This document shows, one piece after another, positions 12,572 through 24,173 of a DNA stretch of 64,000 nt. Positions within the stretch are counted from its first letter, which is position 1. Every line of letters starts with the position of its first letter. This DNA comes from Trichomonas vaginalis G3 (taxonomy: Eukaryota > Parabasalia > Trichomonadida > Trichomonadidae). The position numbers were made by a program, and so were the translations under genes. Below the pieces are notes generated by a model. It was not told the origin of the DNA. It made no database searches and worked only from the letters and a program-made list of their open reading frames with translations. The DNA lies in contig NC_067206.1 in assembly GCF_026262505.1 (NCBI RefSeq), positions 27,605,896 to 27,669,895 of the forward strand, given 5' to 3'.

Positions 12572-13669
12572 TTTCTTAAAAGGGATAAAAACATTTGTTA
12601 CAAAAATGAAATACAAATAAATAAATATTTCGCGTGGTGTGGAGCTTTTGGCCAGAAATTATGTTCTAGCCAAACGAAGGCCTATACATCGAGCAACATA
12701 TCATAAATATCGATCTTGTTTATATTTCTTTTTGAAAACATTATTCGAAATGATTTGTGTCAATTGATTCACTAAGACAATAACGATAATTTCCATTTTG
12801 ATATTCAATTTTTGAATAGTATTGAAAGATTCACATTTTGATTCACAGTTAAAAGTAGACTATTAAAACAAGATACATGATGAAATTCATACTCTGAGTT
12901 ATATTGATGTCTATTTAATATATGAAAAAAAATATCAAAATGAAAATGAGATGGGAAATTTAACTATGTTCACAATCTGACATATAAATTTCATATAACC
13001 ATCTATATTTATACCTGAGTGTTTCATATATTCAATATTCTGAATAAAATGTAAAATTTTTATGAAGACAAAGTTTGACCATAAGAAATCTTCCACCATG
13101 AAGCTTTAGTATGATTACATATCACATGAATATAAATTTATTTGACATTTCTACATAAACTGTGAAAATCAAAAGAGGAAACTATCAATTTTTGAATAGT
13201 TTACATTTCTAATGATAATAGTACCTAAACTGAGAGTGAGGGTAAATTATCAAACATGTGAGCCCGAATAAGCAGAACATGCAATATGTAGTTGCTTCTA
13301 GTTATGCTTAAATTTCTGTTTTGAAGCTAGAATTAAATTTCAAAATCTTAAATTTTGAAGTTAAATCCGACGTTCAATATAAATTTATTTTATTAACTTC
13401 TTTTAATAATAAATATTAATTTTAATTTTATGTTGGATTTTTATCTTGAAACTGAGGCGAAAACGATAAATCTCATTTTCATCTCAATTTTTCTGAGTCT
13501 CTTTAAAAGTGTTTATATTAATGTAGAGAATTGAAATTTATGGCATTTAAGTTAAAACACTTGATCTAATAAATAGAAAAGCTTAGTAGCAATTACTTTT
13601 TTTTTAAATTGAATTTAATTTATTTTTTTGTTGGATTTTTAATTTGTAAAGTTTCATTTTCTCATTTGG

Positions 13670-15604
13670 ATGAGTCAAGCTCATATTCAAGATTATGAAC
13701 ATATTGCTTCTCATATCAGTGAATATATTGACGAAGGTAATTTCTTTGATGTATTTGAAATAGAAGACATCAAAAAGATCATGAAAATTTCAAATTTTAC
13801 AGCAAATGGCTTCATTGCTCTTCTTGAGCAGTCACATCCTACTATCAATGCAAATAAATTATATGCTTGTACTCGAAATGCTAATATTTATATTCAAAAC
13901 TTTGAAGATGTTATTTCAACACTGAAATCAATCAAAAAGTACATGAAACTCAGAATACTTAATAGTATTGTTGACTTTTTAGATTCCAAAGGAAAAGAAA
14001 TATACGATTCTACAGAGAAAATCCAAAAACTTCAAACAGAGCTAAACGAAATTCCAAAACAAAAAAGTGACAACGAAATACAATCACTTCAATCTCAACT
14101 CAATCAAATCAATGAAGAAAGCAACAAATTAAAAGAAAAACTCAATGAAATGGAAAGTAACACCAATCAAGCCGATGAAACAATTTTATCAAAAATTAAA
14201 GAGCTAAAGGAATCAGATGATTTCGAAAGTATCTACAATTTCCTTGATGAGCTTTCATCTCAAGGAAATCGAAAAATGATTTCAAAAGCATGTGAAGAAG
14301 GACTTTGGAAGAAGACAACTACTGTACATTTTCGAGATGATGGTGATGAGTTTGATGAAAGGAATGTACTTCATGTAGCAAGTAATAAAGGAAATCTCAA
14401 ACTTGTCAAATCTCTCATTGAATGCGGCTGTGATAAAGGTACAAAGAGTTCACGTGGCTTGACTCCACTCAATTATGCATCGTTTATTGGCCATATTGAA
14501 ATTGTTAAATATCTTATCTCTGTTGGAGCTGATATAGAAGCAAAGGATATTGAAGGAGATACTTCACTCATTTATGCATCAAGAAATGGTCATCTTGAAG
14601 TTGTTCAATATTTAATCGCTATTGGTGCTAATAAAGAAGCAAAGGATAATGATGGATGTACTCCACTCGATTATGCATCAAGTAATGGTCGTCTTGAAGT
14701 TGTTAAATATCTTATCTCTGTTGGAGCTGATAAAGAAGCAAAGAATAATAATGGATCTACTCCACTCATTTCTGCATCAGCTAATGGTCATCTTGAAGTT
14801 GTTAAATATCTTATCTCTAATGGAGCTGATAAAGAAGCAAAGGATAATGCTGGATCTACTCCACTCATTTGGGCATCAAAAGAAGGTCATCTTGAAGTTG
14901 TTAAATATCTTATCTCTAATGGAGCTGATAAAGAAGCAAAGGATAATGCTGGATCTACTCCACTCGATTATGCATCAAGAAATGGTCATCTTGAAGTTGT
15001 TCAATATCTTATCTCTGTTGGAGCTAACAAAGAAGCAAAGGATAAATATGAATATACTCCACTCATTTCTGCATCAGATAATGGTCATCTTGAAGTTGTT
15101 CAATATCTTATCTCTAATGGAGCTGATAAAGAAGCAAAGAATAATAATGGATGGACTCCACTCATTTGGGCATCAAGATATGGTCATCTTGAAGTTGTTC
15201 AATATTTAATCTCTAATGGAGCTGATAAAGAAGCAAAGGATAAATATGGATATACTCCACTCATTTTTGCATCAGTTACCGGTCATCTTGAAGTTGTTCA
15301 ATATCTTATCTCTAATGGAGCTAACAAAGAAGCAAAGGATAATGATGGATGGACTCCACTCATTTGGGCATCAAGATATGGTCATCTTGATGTTGTTAAA
15401 TATCTTATCTCTAATGGAGCTGATAAAGAAGCAAAGAATAATAATGGATCTACTCCACTCATTTGTGCATCAGAAGAAGGTCATCTTGAAGTTGTTCAAT
15501 ATCTTATCTCTAATGGAGCTGATAAAGAAGCAAAGAATAATGATGGAAAAACGGCATTAGATCTTGCAACAGACAATGTAAAAAATTATCTAAAATCTTT
15601 ATGA
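13670..15604 (+). CDS. Ankyrin-repeat protein, full version (644 aa)
   Basis: Intact 644-residue protein, and the reference copy for the array. N-terminal helical leader (1 to about 105), coiled coil (about 110-165), short linker, then ankyrin repeats from about 225 to the end, all 33 residues long and very similar to each other. The six repeats missing from the 446-residue copy are a contiguous block of near-identical units, as unequal exchange or replication slippage would remove. It converges on the helicase fragment that stops at 15712, about 108 bp away. Function is inferred only as protein binding; no enzymatic domain is visible. Confidence 0.92.
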   Translation: MSQAHIQDYEHIASHISEYIDEGNFFDVFEIEDIKKIMKISNFTANGFIALLEQSHPTINANKLYACTRNANIYIQNFEDVISTLKSIKKYMKLRILNSIVDFLDSKGKEIYDSTEKIQKLQTELNEIPKQKSDNEIQSLQSQLNQINEESNKLKEKLNEMESNTNQADETILSKIKELKESDDFESIYNFLDELSSQGNRKMISKACEEGLWKKTTTVHFRDDGDEFDERNVLHVASNKGNLKLVKSLIECGCDKGTKSSRGLTPLNYASFIGHIEIVKYLISVGADIEAKDIEGDTSLIYASRNGHLEVVQYLIAIGANKEAKDNDGCTPLDYASSNGRLEVVKYLISVGADKEAKNNNGSTPLISASANGHLEVVKYLISNGADKEAKDNAGSTPLIWASKEGHLEVVKYLISNGADKEAKDNAGSTPLDYASRNGHLEVVQYLISVGANKEAKDKYEYTPLISASDNGHLEVVQYLISNGADKEAKNNNGWTPLIWASRYGHLEVVQYLISNGADKEAKDKYGYTPLIFASVTGHLEVVQYLISNGANKEAKDNDGWTPLIWASRYGHLDVVKYLISNGADKEAKNNNGSTPLICASEEGHLEVVQYLISNGADKEAKNNDGKTALDLATDNVKNYLKSL

Positions 15605-15711
15605 AGACTGTAGATTATAATAATTTAAGTTGTAATGGAGATAAATAAATAAAAAGATATCTTTTATTTGTAATATAACATAAATATATATAGATATATA
15701 TAAATACAAAT

Positions 15712-18700
15712 TTATCTAATGTCGATGTTACCTCGACCACCACCACGGGAACGAGTTCTTGGTTGACGACGAACTTCTTCGTTTCGATGTGCTTCAAAGT
15801 TTTCGTTACGAACACCTTCGGGAATATCAAGATGAGGTTCATCTCGTTTAGGACGCTCGATTCTGATTTCGTGAACTGGCTGTTGAAGTTTCTTGTTCTT
15901 GTTATTCTTATTGTTGTTATTATTGTTACTTTGTTCTTCGGAAGATCTCGGTAGTTTGTACTCGGCGAACTTAGAATTTTGTTTTTGAGATTCTGGATGT
16001 TTTGGTTTTTCTTCTGTTTTATGTTCATCACCAACATACTCTGCAAAATTGTTTTCTGTTTCTGTTTCTTATTCTTTTGGTTTTGATTTTGTTGTTTCTT
16101 TTGATTCTGTTTGTTTTTGTTTCCGGTTTTATCTTGATCTTTGTCTTTGTCCTTGTTTTGTTGTTCTTGTTGTTTTGGTTTGGATGTTTCATTTTGTTGT
16201 GGTTGTTGTTCTGGATTGGAATCTGGTTTCTTAAGGAATATATCTCGTTTCTTTCGATTACGGTTGCGGTCGATTTGGACAAGATGAGAATCGAATTCAA
16301 GATGTGATTCAACAAGTTTTCCACTTGCTGATTTCAAGTTGTTCATCTCTGATGAAATGATTGGATACATCTGGTCAATGCCAAGGTAACAATCGGAAAG
16401 CATGTAAATCCATGCACTTCCTGGAATTCTTTCTTGGCATTGGATGGTGACAACATGTGTTTCCTTCTTAAGTTGAACACGGCGGTGACCAAACAACTTA
16501 CCTGTGGATGGATCGCCAACAAGAATGAAAAGACTTTGGATACCTTTACGCGTGAAGTGTGGAGAAATGACTTGTGAACCAAGTGTTCCTGAGATGTGTT
16601 CCAATGTGATACGGACTGCCATGCCGTTGGTGGAAATCAAATGTGACTTGTTCTTGAAAAGAACAACTCGATCTTTGATGAATTCGGTGCCTGGAAGAGG
16701 TGTGTCTTTGAACAAGATTTGAGGAAGCAAGTTGATGTTTTGTTGCTGAAGTTGTTTGAATAACTGAACATCAACTAATGCTTGGATAGAGTTCTGGTCG
16801 TGCCAGCAGCCTTGGACAAGCATCTGGGTGAGAATGCTTGCATTGATGACGGCGTTAAGTTCGCCTCGGATGGCGGCGATCTCCGAGAAACATCCGACAA
16901 TTCGAAGAGCTTGGTCAAGAACCGATGCCAAATCGGTGATGAAATCGGGAATAGGCATCTCACGACGAGAAAAGTAGTACTGGCACATGAAGAATGCTTT
17001 GGTGTGAGGAGAATCAATGGGATCTTCGGTCTTGAAGCGTGGAGTCATGTCCATGACAACTTCGTCTTCTGAGTGACGAACTGGGACTTGTTTGAATTCC
17101 TGTGCCATGCAGATAAGACGAAGAAGAGAAACAACATTGGATGACTCATTCATGCGATCAATAAACAACTTAACGTCGTCGGGAGAGACATAGAAGATGG
17201 ATGCAATGCGTCCTTCTGGTGTTGGATTGATGTGTCCTTCCAAGTTGACACTGATGCAGTGTTTGTCTGTCAACGCTTTGATGATGTTCGATGAAACTTC
17301 TTCCAATGTGATGTTCTCGTAATAACCGGGATTCTTATCAAGACGGATTGCAAAGAATGAACGTTTAAGCCATGACATAAGTGACTTCTTAGATTTGATA
17401 CGACCTGATGCAATCTCAGCATTGGCGTGTTCACTAGCGTGTTCGAATAAGTTAGATTCGACTGGAAGAGGAGAGTTGATGAATCGCTTCAAGAAATCTT
17501 TACGACCTTCCTCGCAAAGAATCATGACAATGCCTTCTGTGTCGAACTGAGGACGACCAGCACGACCCATCATCTGCTGCATTTCAGTGCTAGAGTATGG
17601 AACGTATTGGCATGTCTTAGCGTCGTGGAACTCAGTGCCTTTGATGACAACAAAATGTGCAGGAAGATTGACACCCCATGCCAATGTGGCTGTAGCAACT
17701 AACAACTTCATCTTACCTGATGCAAACAATTCTTCAACAATCTCGCAGTCACTGGAAACTAAACCTGCGTGATGCAAACCAATACCTAAACTAAGACAAT
17801 GTGACAATGTTTGGTCTTGAACTTTCTGGCTGGCCAATGCGGTCTCTGGTGTAGTGTAATAGAATGGTTCGCCTCTGTTCGTTGCGTATGAAATAAGGTC
17901 GAATGCTGTCAAACGAGTCTGACGACGTGATGGAACGAAAACAAGTGTTGGTTTGTCATTAGAGTACTCACGGATAGCATCTGAAAGTGGTTTGTTCATA
18001 GATGCCATTCGAGGACAGAAATGACGACCAGGGAATCCACGGATGAATGTCTTCAATGGAACAGCGCGCATTTGTGGAGGGAAGTTGTATGTACCACGAC
18101 GAGAAACACCTAAGAACTCTGCAACATCAAGTGGATTGATAAACATGTGCTCAAACCAATGAATCGGACTTTAGTTGGCATCGATTTCATTCGGTCAACA
18201 ACTGCTTCAATGATGTGGCCACGGTCTGTACCAAGTAAATGTGCTTCATCAATAACAACTAAACCAACTGTTTGGACAAAACGACGAACAACAAATCCAC
18301 GAGAAACGGCATCCCATTTCTCTGGTGTGGCAACAATAAGACTTGCTTTAGCAATAGCATTAGAATCTGGGGTGAATTCACCTGTCAATTCAATCAATTT
18401 ATCGCCGAATTTCATGCGCCAGTCTTGAACACGTTCTGTGACAATAGCTTTAAGAGGAGCCAGGTAAACTGCTTTTTGTTCGGGATGTGTTGAGAAAAGG
18501 CGACAAATCGCAAGTTCGGCAATTGATGTCTTGCCTGCAGCTGTAGGAGCGCAAATCAGAGACTTTCATCAGTGCGATATGTCTGGAAGAAAACTTGTGA
18601 CTGGACTGGGTTAAAGAACTCAAAACCAAACAGTTTTCGATGTTCAATGTTTTCAATAGATGTAACTGGGAGTGACGCAAATTAGGTGGATTAGATTCGA

Positions 18701-19252
18701 AACTATCGAATGTAGCCGGTCTGAGTTTTTGATGTAAATGGATTGTGAATCACCAACACCTAAAAAGCGGCTAGATGTCATAGTAACTAAATACTTATGA
18801 CTTTCACAAACTGGAACAAGGTATTCGAATTTGAAGCCATCATTAGCAAGATGTCGATCAATTTGGACTTCTTGAGCAAGATACATCTTTTCTCCGTTAC
18901 CGTCTTCAATGAAGATCCAGAAACTCAATGTGTCGTGAGTAACATGTGGATCCCATTTGAATGGAAATGATGCTTCGATGATGATGTTGATGATTTGATC
19001 GGAAATCGGTTGATAACGAGTGTCGATTTCGACAATAGGGAATTTGCGTGCAATGTCTTGTGCGTTGATTGCCATTTGTTCATTACGGAACATAGATTTT
19101 AATTCACCTAAATCGGCTGATCGTAAATCATCGAGTTCTAATCCTAAAAACTGGATCTTGTAGATAAGTTGGTCGTCTTTTGGAAATGTCATCAACTGAC
19201 GTAATGGATGGTCAATTCGCTGGCGGCACCACCACATACGGTTTCCCACCAT
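15712..19252 (-). pseudogene. ASCC3/Slh1-like helicase, C-terminal half, copy 3, frameshifted
   Basis: Same fragment, starting at the ATG at 19252. Four frame changes lie close together near 18135, 18558, 18674 and 18716, each the loss of one or two bases relative to copies 1 and 2. From about 18146 the frame is open through motifs III-VI, the winged helix, Sec63 and the Q/N/K-rich tail, making this the best copy of the C-terminal two thirds. Near 16050 a missing C (present in copy 1) throws the tail into a wrong frame that runs past the natural RG-rich end at 15712. Read together, the three copies support one intact consensus, so the indels may be partly technical. Confidence 0.8.
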
Positions 19253-19371
19253 TTTCTTAAAAGGGATAAAAACATTTGTTACAAAAATGAAATACAAATA
19301 AATAAATATTTCGCGTGTGTGGAGCTTTTGGCCAGAAATTATGTTCTAGCCAAACGAAGGCCTATACATCG

Positions 19372-22300
19372 AGCAACATATCATAAATATCGATCTTGTT
19401 TATATTTCTTTTTGAAAACATTATTCGAAATGATTTGTGTCAATTGATTCACTAAGACAATAACGATAATTTCCATTTTGATATTCAATTTTTGAATAGT
19501 ATTGAAAGATTCACATTTTGATTCACAGTTAAAAGTAGACTATTAAAACAAGATACATGATGAAATTCATACTCTGAGTTATATTGATGTCTATTTAATA
19601 TATGAAAAAAAATATCAAAATGAAAATGAGATGGGAAATTTAACTATGTTCACAATCTGACATATAAATTTCATATAACCATCTATATTTATACCTGAGT
19701 GTTTCATATATTCATCAATATTCTGAATAAAATGTAAAATTTTTATGAAGACAAAGTTTGACCATAAGAAATCTTCCACCATGAAGCTTTAGTATGATTA
19801 CATATCACATGAATATAAATTTATTTGACATTTCTACATAAACTGTGAAAATCAAAAGAGGAAACTATCAATTTTTGAATAGTTTACATTTCTAATGATA
19901 ATAGTACCTAAACTGAGAGTGAGGGTAAATTATCAAACATGTGAGCCCGAATAAGCAGAACATGCAATATGTAGTTGCTTCTAGTTATGCTTAAATTTCT
20001 GTTTTGAAGCTAGAATTAAATTTCAAAATCTTAAATTTTGAAGTTAAATCCGACGTTCAATATAAATTTATTTTATTAACTTCTTTTAATAATAAATATT
20101 AATTTTAATTTTATGTTGGATTTTTATCTTGAAACTGAGGCGAAAACGATAAATCTCATTTTCATCTCAATTTTTCTGAGTCTCTTTAAAAGTGTTTTAT
20201 ATTAATGTAGAGAATTGAAATTTATGGCATTTAAGTTAAAACACTTGATCTAATAAATAGAAAAGCTTAGTAGCAATTACTTTTTTTTTAAATTGAATTT
20301 AATTTATTTTTTTTGTTGGATTTTTAATTTGTAAAGTTTCATTTTCTCATTTGGATGAGTCAAGCTCATATTCAAGATTATGAACATATTGCTTCTCATA
20401 TCAGTGAATATATTGACGAAGGTAATTTCTTTGATGTATTTGAAATAGAAGACATCAAAAAGATCATGAAAATTTCAAATTTTACAGCAAATGGCTTCAT
20501 TGCTCTTCTTGAGCAGTCACATCCTACTATCAATGCAAATAAATTATATGCTTGTACTCGAAATGCTAATATTTATATTCAAAACTTTGAAGATGTTATT
20601 TCAACACTGAAATCAATCAAAAAGTACATGAAACTCAGAATACTTAATAGTATTGTTGACTTTTTAGATTCCAAAGGAAAAGAAATATACGATTCTACAG
20701 AGAAAATCCAAAAACTTCAAACAGAGCTAAACGAAATTCCAAAACAAAAAAGTGACAACGAAATACAATCACTTCAATCTCAACTCAATCAAATCAATGA
20801 AGAAAGCAACAAATTAAAAGAAAAACTCAATGAAATGGAAAGTAACACCAATCAAGCCGATGAAACAATTTTATCAAAAATTAAAGAGCTAAAGGAATCA
20901 GATGATTCGAAAGTATCTACAATTTCCTTGATGAGCTTTCATCTCAAGGAAATCGAAAAATGATTTCAAAAGCATGTGAAGAAGGACTTTGGAAGAAGAC
21001 AACTACTGTACATTTTCGAGATGATGGTGATGAGTTTGATGAAAGGAATGTACTTCATGTAGCAAGTAATAAAGGAAATCTCAAACTTGTCAAATCTCTC
21101 ATTGAATGCGGCTGTGATAAAGGTACAAAGAGTTCACGTGGCTTGACTCCACTCAATTATGCATCGTTTATTGGCCATATTGAAATTGTTAAATATCTTA
21201 TCTCTGTTGGAGCTGATAGAAGCAAAGGATATTGAAGGAGATACTTCACTCATTTATGCATCAAATGGTCATCTTGAAGTTGTTCAATATTTATCGCTAT
21301 TGGCTAATAAAGAAGCAAAGGATAATGATGGATGTACTCCACTCATTATGCATCAAGTAATGGTCTTGAAGTTGTTCAATATCTTATCTCTGTTGGAGCT
21401 GATAAAGAAGCAAAGAATAATAATGGATACTCCACTCATTTTGCATCAGTAATGGTCATCTTGAAGTTGTTAAATATCTTATCTCTTGGAGCTGATAAAG
21501 AAGCAAAGATAATATGGATCTACTCCACTCATTTGCATCAGAAGGTCATCTTGAAGTTGTTAAATATCTTATCTCTAATGGAGCTGATAAAGAAGCAAAG
21601 ATAATGCTGGATCTACTCCACTCATTTGCATCAAGAAATGGTCATCTTGAAGTTGTTCAATATCTTATCTCTGTTGGAGCTAACAAAGAAGCAAAGGATA
21701 ATATGAATATACTCCACTCATTTGCATCAGATAATGGTCATCTTGAAGTTGTTCAATATCTTATCTCTAATGGAGCTGATAAAGAAGCAAAGATAAATTG
21801 GATGACTCCACTCATTTCTGCATCAGTAATGGTCATCTTGAAGTTGTTCAATATCTTATCTCTAATGGAGCTGATAAAGAAGCAAAGGATAATTGGAGGA
21901 CTCCACTCATTTTGCATCAGTATGTCATCTTGAAGTTGTTCAATATCTTATCTCTAATGGAGCTGATAAAGAAGCAAAGGATAATGATGAGTACTCCACT
22001 CATTTTGCATCAAGTAATGGTCATCTTGAAGTTGTTAAATATCTTATCTCTGTTGGAGCTAACAAAGAAGCAAAGAATAATAATGGATCTACTCCACTCA
22101 TTAAAGCATCACAAAATGGTCATCTTGAAGTTGTTAAATATTTAATCACTATGGATGCTAACAAAGAAGCAAAAGACAAAAATGGAGATACTCCACTCAC
22201 TTATGCATCAGGTAGTGATCATCTTGAAGTTGTTAAATATTTAATCGCTATTGGTGCTAATAAAGAAGCAAAGGATAATGATGGATGTACTCCACTCGAT

Positions 22301-23629
22301 TATGCATCAAGTAATGGTCGTCTTGAAGTTGTTAAATATCTTATCTCTGTTGGAGCTGATAAAGAAGCAAAGAATAATAATGGATCTACTCCACTCATTA
22401 AAGCATCAGCTAATGGTCATCTTGAAGTTGTTCAATATTTAATCTCTATTGGAGCTAACAAAGAAGCAAAGAATAATAATGGATCTACTCCACTCATTAA
22501 AGCATCACAAAAGGGTCATCTTGAAGTTGTTCAATATCTTATCTCTGTTGGAGCTGATAAAGAAGCAAAGAATAATGATGGATATACTCCACTCATTAAA
22601 GCATCACAAAAGGGTCATCTTGAAGTTGTTCAATATTTAATCTCTATTGGAGCTAACAAAGAAGCAAAGAATAATAATGGATCTACTCCACTCATTAAAG
22701 CATCACAAAAGGGTCATCTTGAAGTTGTTCAATATCTTATCTCTGTTGGAGCTGATAAAGAAGCAAAGAATAATGATGGATATACTCCGCTCATTTCTGC
22801 ATCAAGAAATGGTGAACTTGAAGTTGTTCAATATCTTATCTCTGTTGGAGCTGATAAAGAAGCAAAGGATAATGATGGATATACTCCACTCATTTGGGCA
22901 TTAGATAATGGTGAACTTGAAGTTGTTCAATATCTTATCTCTGTTGGAGCTGATAAAGAAGCAATGGATAATGATGGATGGAATCTACTCATTTGGGCAT
23001 TAGATAATGGTGAACTTGGAGTTGTTCAATATCTTATCTCTAATGGAGCTGATAAAGAAGCAAAGGATAATGATGGATGGAATCTACTCATTTGGGCATT
23101 AGATAATGGTCATCTTGAAGTTGTTAAATATCTTATCTCTAATGGAGCTGATAAAGAAGCAAAGGATAATGATGGATGGACTCCACTCATTTCTGCATCA
23201 GCTAATGGTCATCTTGAAGTTGTTAAATATCTTATCTCTGTTGGAGCTGATAAAGAAGCAAAGGATAATGATGGAAATACTCCACTCATTTGGGCATTAG
23301 ATAATGGTCATCTTGAAGTTGTTCAATATCTTATCTCTAATGGAGCTGATAAAGAAGCAAAGGATAATGATGGATGTACTCCACTCATTTCTGCATCATA
23401 TAATGGTGAACTTGAAGTTGTTCAATATCTTATCTCTGTTGGAGCTAACAAAGAAGCAAAGGATAATGATGGATGGACTCCACTCATTTCTGCATCAGCT
23501 AATGGTCATCTTGAAGTTGTTCAATATCTTATCTCTAATGGAGCTGATAAAGAAGCAAAGGATAATGGTGGAAGAACTGCACTCGACTTTGCAAAAAGTG
23601 AAGTAAGAGATTATTTGAAATTTTATTGA
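19372..23629. repeat. Tandem array unit 4, partial (ANK gene only)
   Basis: The upstream region and ankyrin N-terminal part match units 1-3 closely. The ankyrin-repeat region is longer and ends with a different C-terminus, and no helicase follows. This is the array edge and may represent the ancestral ankyrin locus next to which the pair was duplicated, or the site where the array was joined to unique DNA. Confidence 0.9.
20355..23629 (+). pseudogene. Ankyrin-repeat gene, long version (unit 4), frameshifted in its middle
   Basis: The leader and coiled coil match the other copies, but one T is missing near 20906 and the frame shifts. The repeat region from about 21210 to 22010 carries many one- and two-base deletions like those in unit 2. 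From 21893 to 23629 the frame is open for 578 codons of near-perfect 33-residue repeats, ending in a different half repeat (GRTALDFAKSEVRDYLKFY). Without the indels the product would have roughly 1,090 residues, far longer than copies 1 and 3. Some repeats carry distinctive forms (NGELEVV, NLLIWALDNG), which shows local amplification of sub-blocks. Confidence 0.75.
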
Positions 23630-24160
23630 ACTAAGAAGAATACAATAATTGTTTCATCGATTAATATTTTCAATGATGCTTCACGCCGTTGCTAACATTC
23701 TTTAAAAAACTTATATTATAAACTTTAAGGCTGCACTTACCGCTTTCAGACATTCACTCAATTTTTTTGAATCTCTAGCTTTTGATCCCAATTTTATGTT
23801 GTCAAGAGTTAATATTTTCGGTCGGGAAAAAGTAACTATAAATCATAATAAGTGCATAAATGGACGTGTATACATTTCTGCTGTAAAAATAAAGATATAT
23901 TGTGTTTTAAAGCGTATGTCAGAAAGTGGTAAGTGCACCCTTAACACTTTGAAAATTTTATGAAGAAGACATCTAAAGACATATTATACATTTCTTTCTG
24001 TGTAGAACTATAGAAAAAGGTAATTTTTCTGATATCCCTCACTCATTGTTGCATCAGATAAAGATTATCTTGAAGTTTTTAAATATCTTGTTTCCATTGA
24101 TATTTATAATAATGATGGAAATAACATACTTGATATTACATATGAAAACACAATGAGAAA
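23630..24160. other. Intergenic region at array edge, with ankyrin relic
   Basis: Unique AT-rich DNA after the array. The only gene-like signal is an ankyrin relic near 24032-24173, listed separately. No other coding potential is visible. Confidence 0.5.
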
Positions 24161-24173
24161 TTATTTAGATTGA
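24032..24173 (+). pseudogene. Ankyrin-repeat C-terminal relic
   Basis: A short plus-strand stretch reads as a diverged ankyrin repeat: SLIVASDKDYLEVFKYLVSI, then NNDGNNILDITYENTMRNYL and a stop at 24171-24173. It matches the last one and a half repeats of the array genes, including the terminal half repeat, but has no leader or start. It is a remnant of an older ankyrin gene next to the array and overlaps the 3' end of the minus-strand solenoid gene. Confidence 0.6.

Larger units (their letters stand above)
6093..12691. repeat. Tandem array unit 2
   Basis: Second unit, 6599 bp, nearly identical to units 1 and 3 outside the ankyrin repeats. The ankyrin-repeat segment (about 7920-8700) is riddled with small deletions. 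The helicase half carries a small private cluster of base substitutions near 11992-12059 that the other units lack. Confidence 0.95.
12692..19371. repeat. Tandem array unit 3
   Basis: Third unit, 6680 bp. It holds the only full-length, uninterrupted ankyrin gene of the 14-repeat type and a helicase copy whose C-terminal two thirds is open. Its other differences from units 1 and 2 are single-base indels and rare substitutions, so the duplication is recent or the copies are homogenised. Confidence 0.95.
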
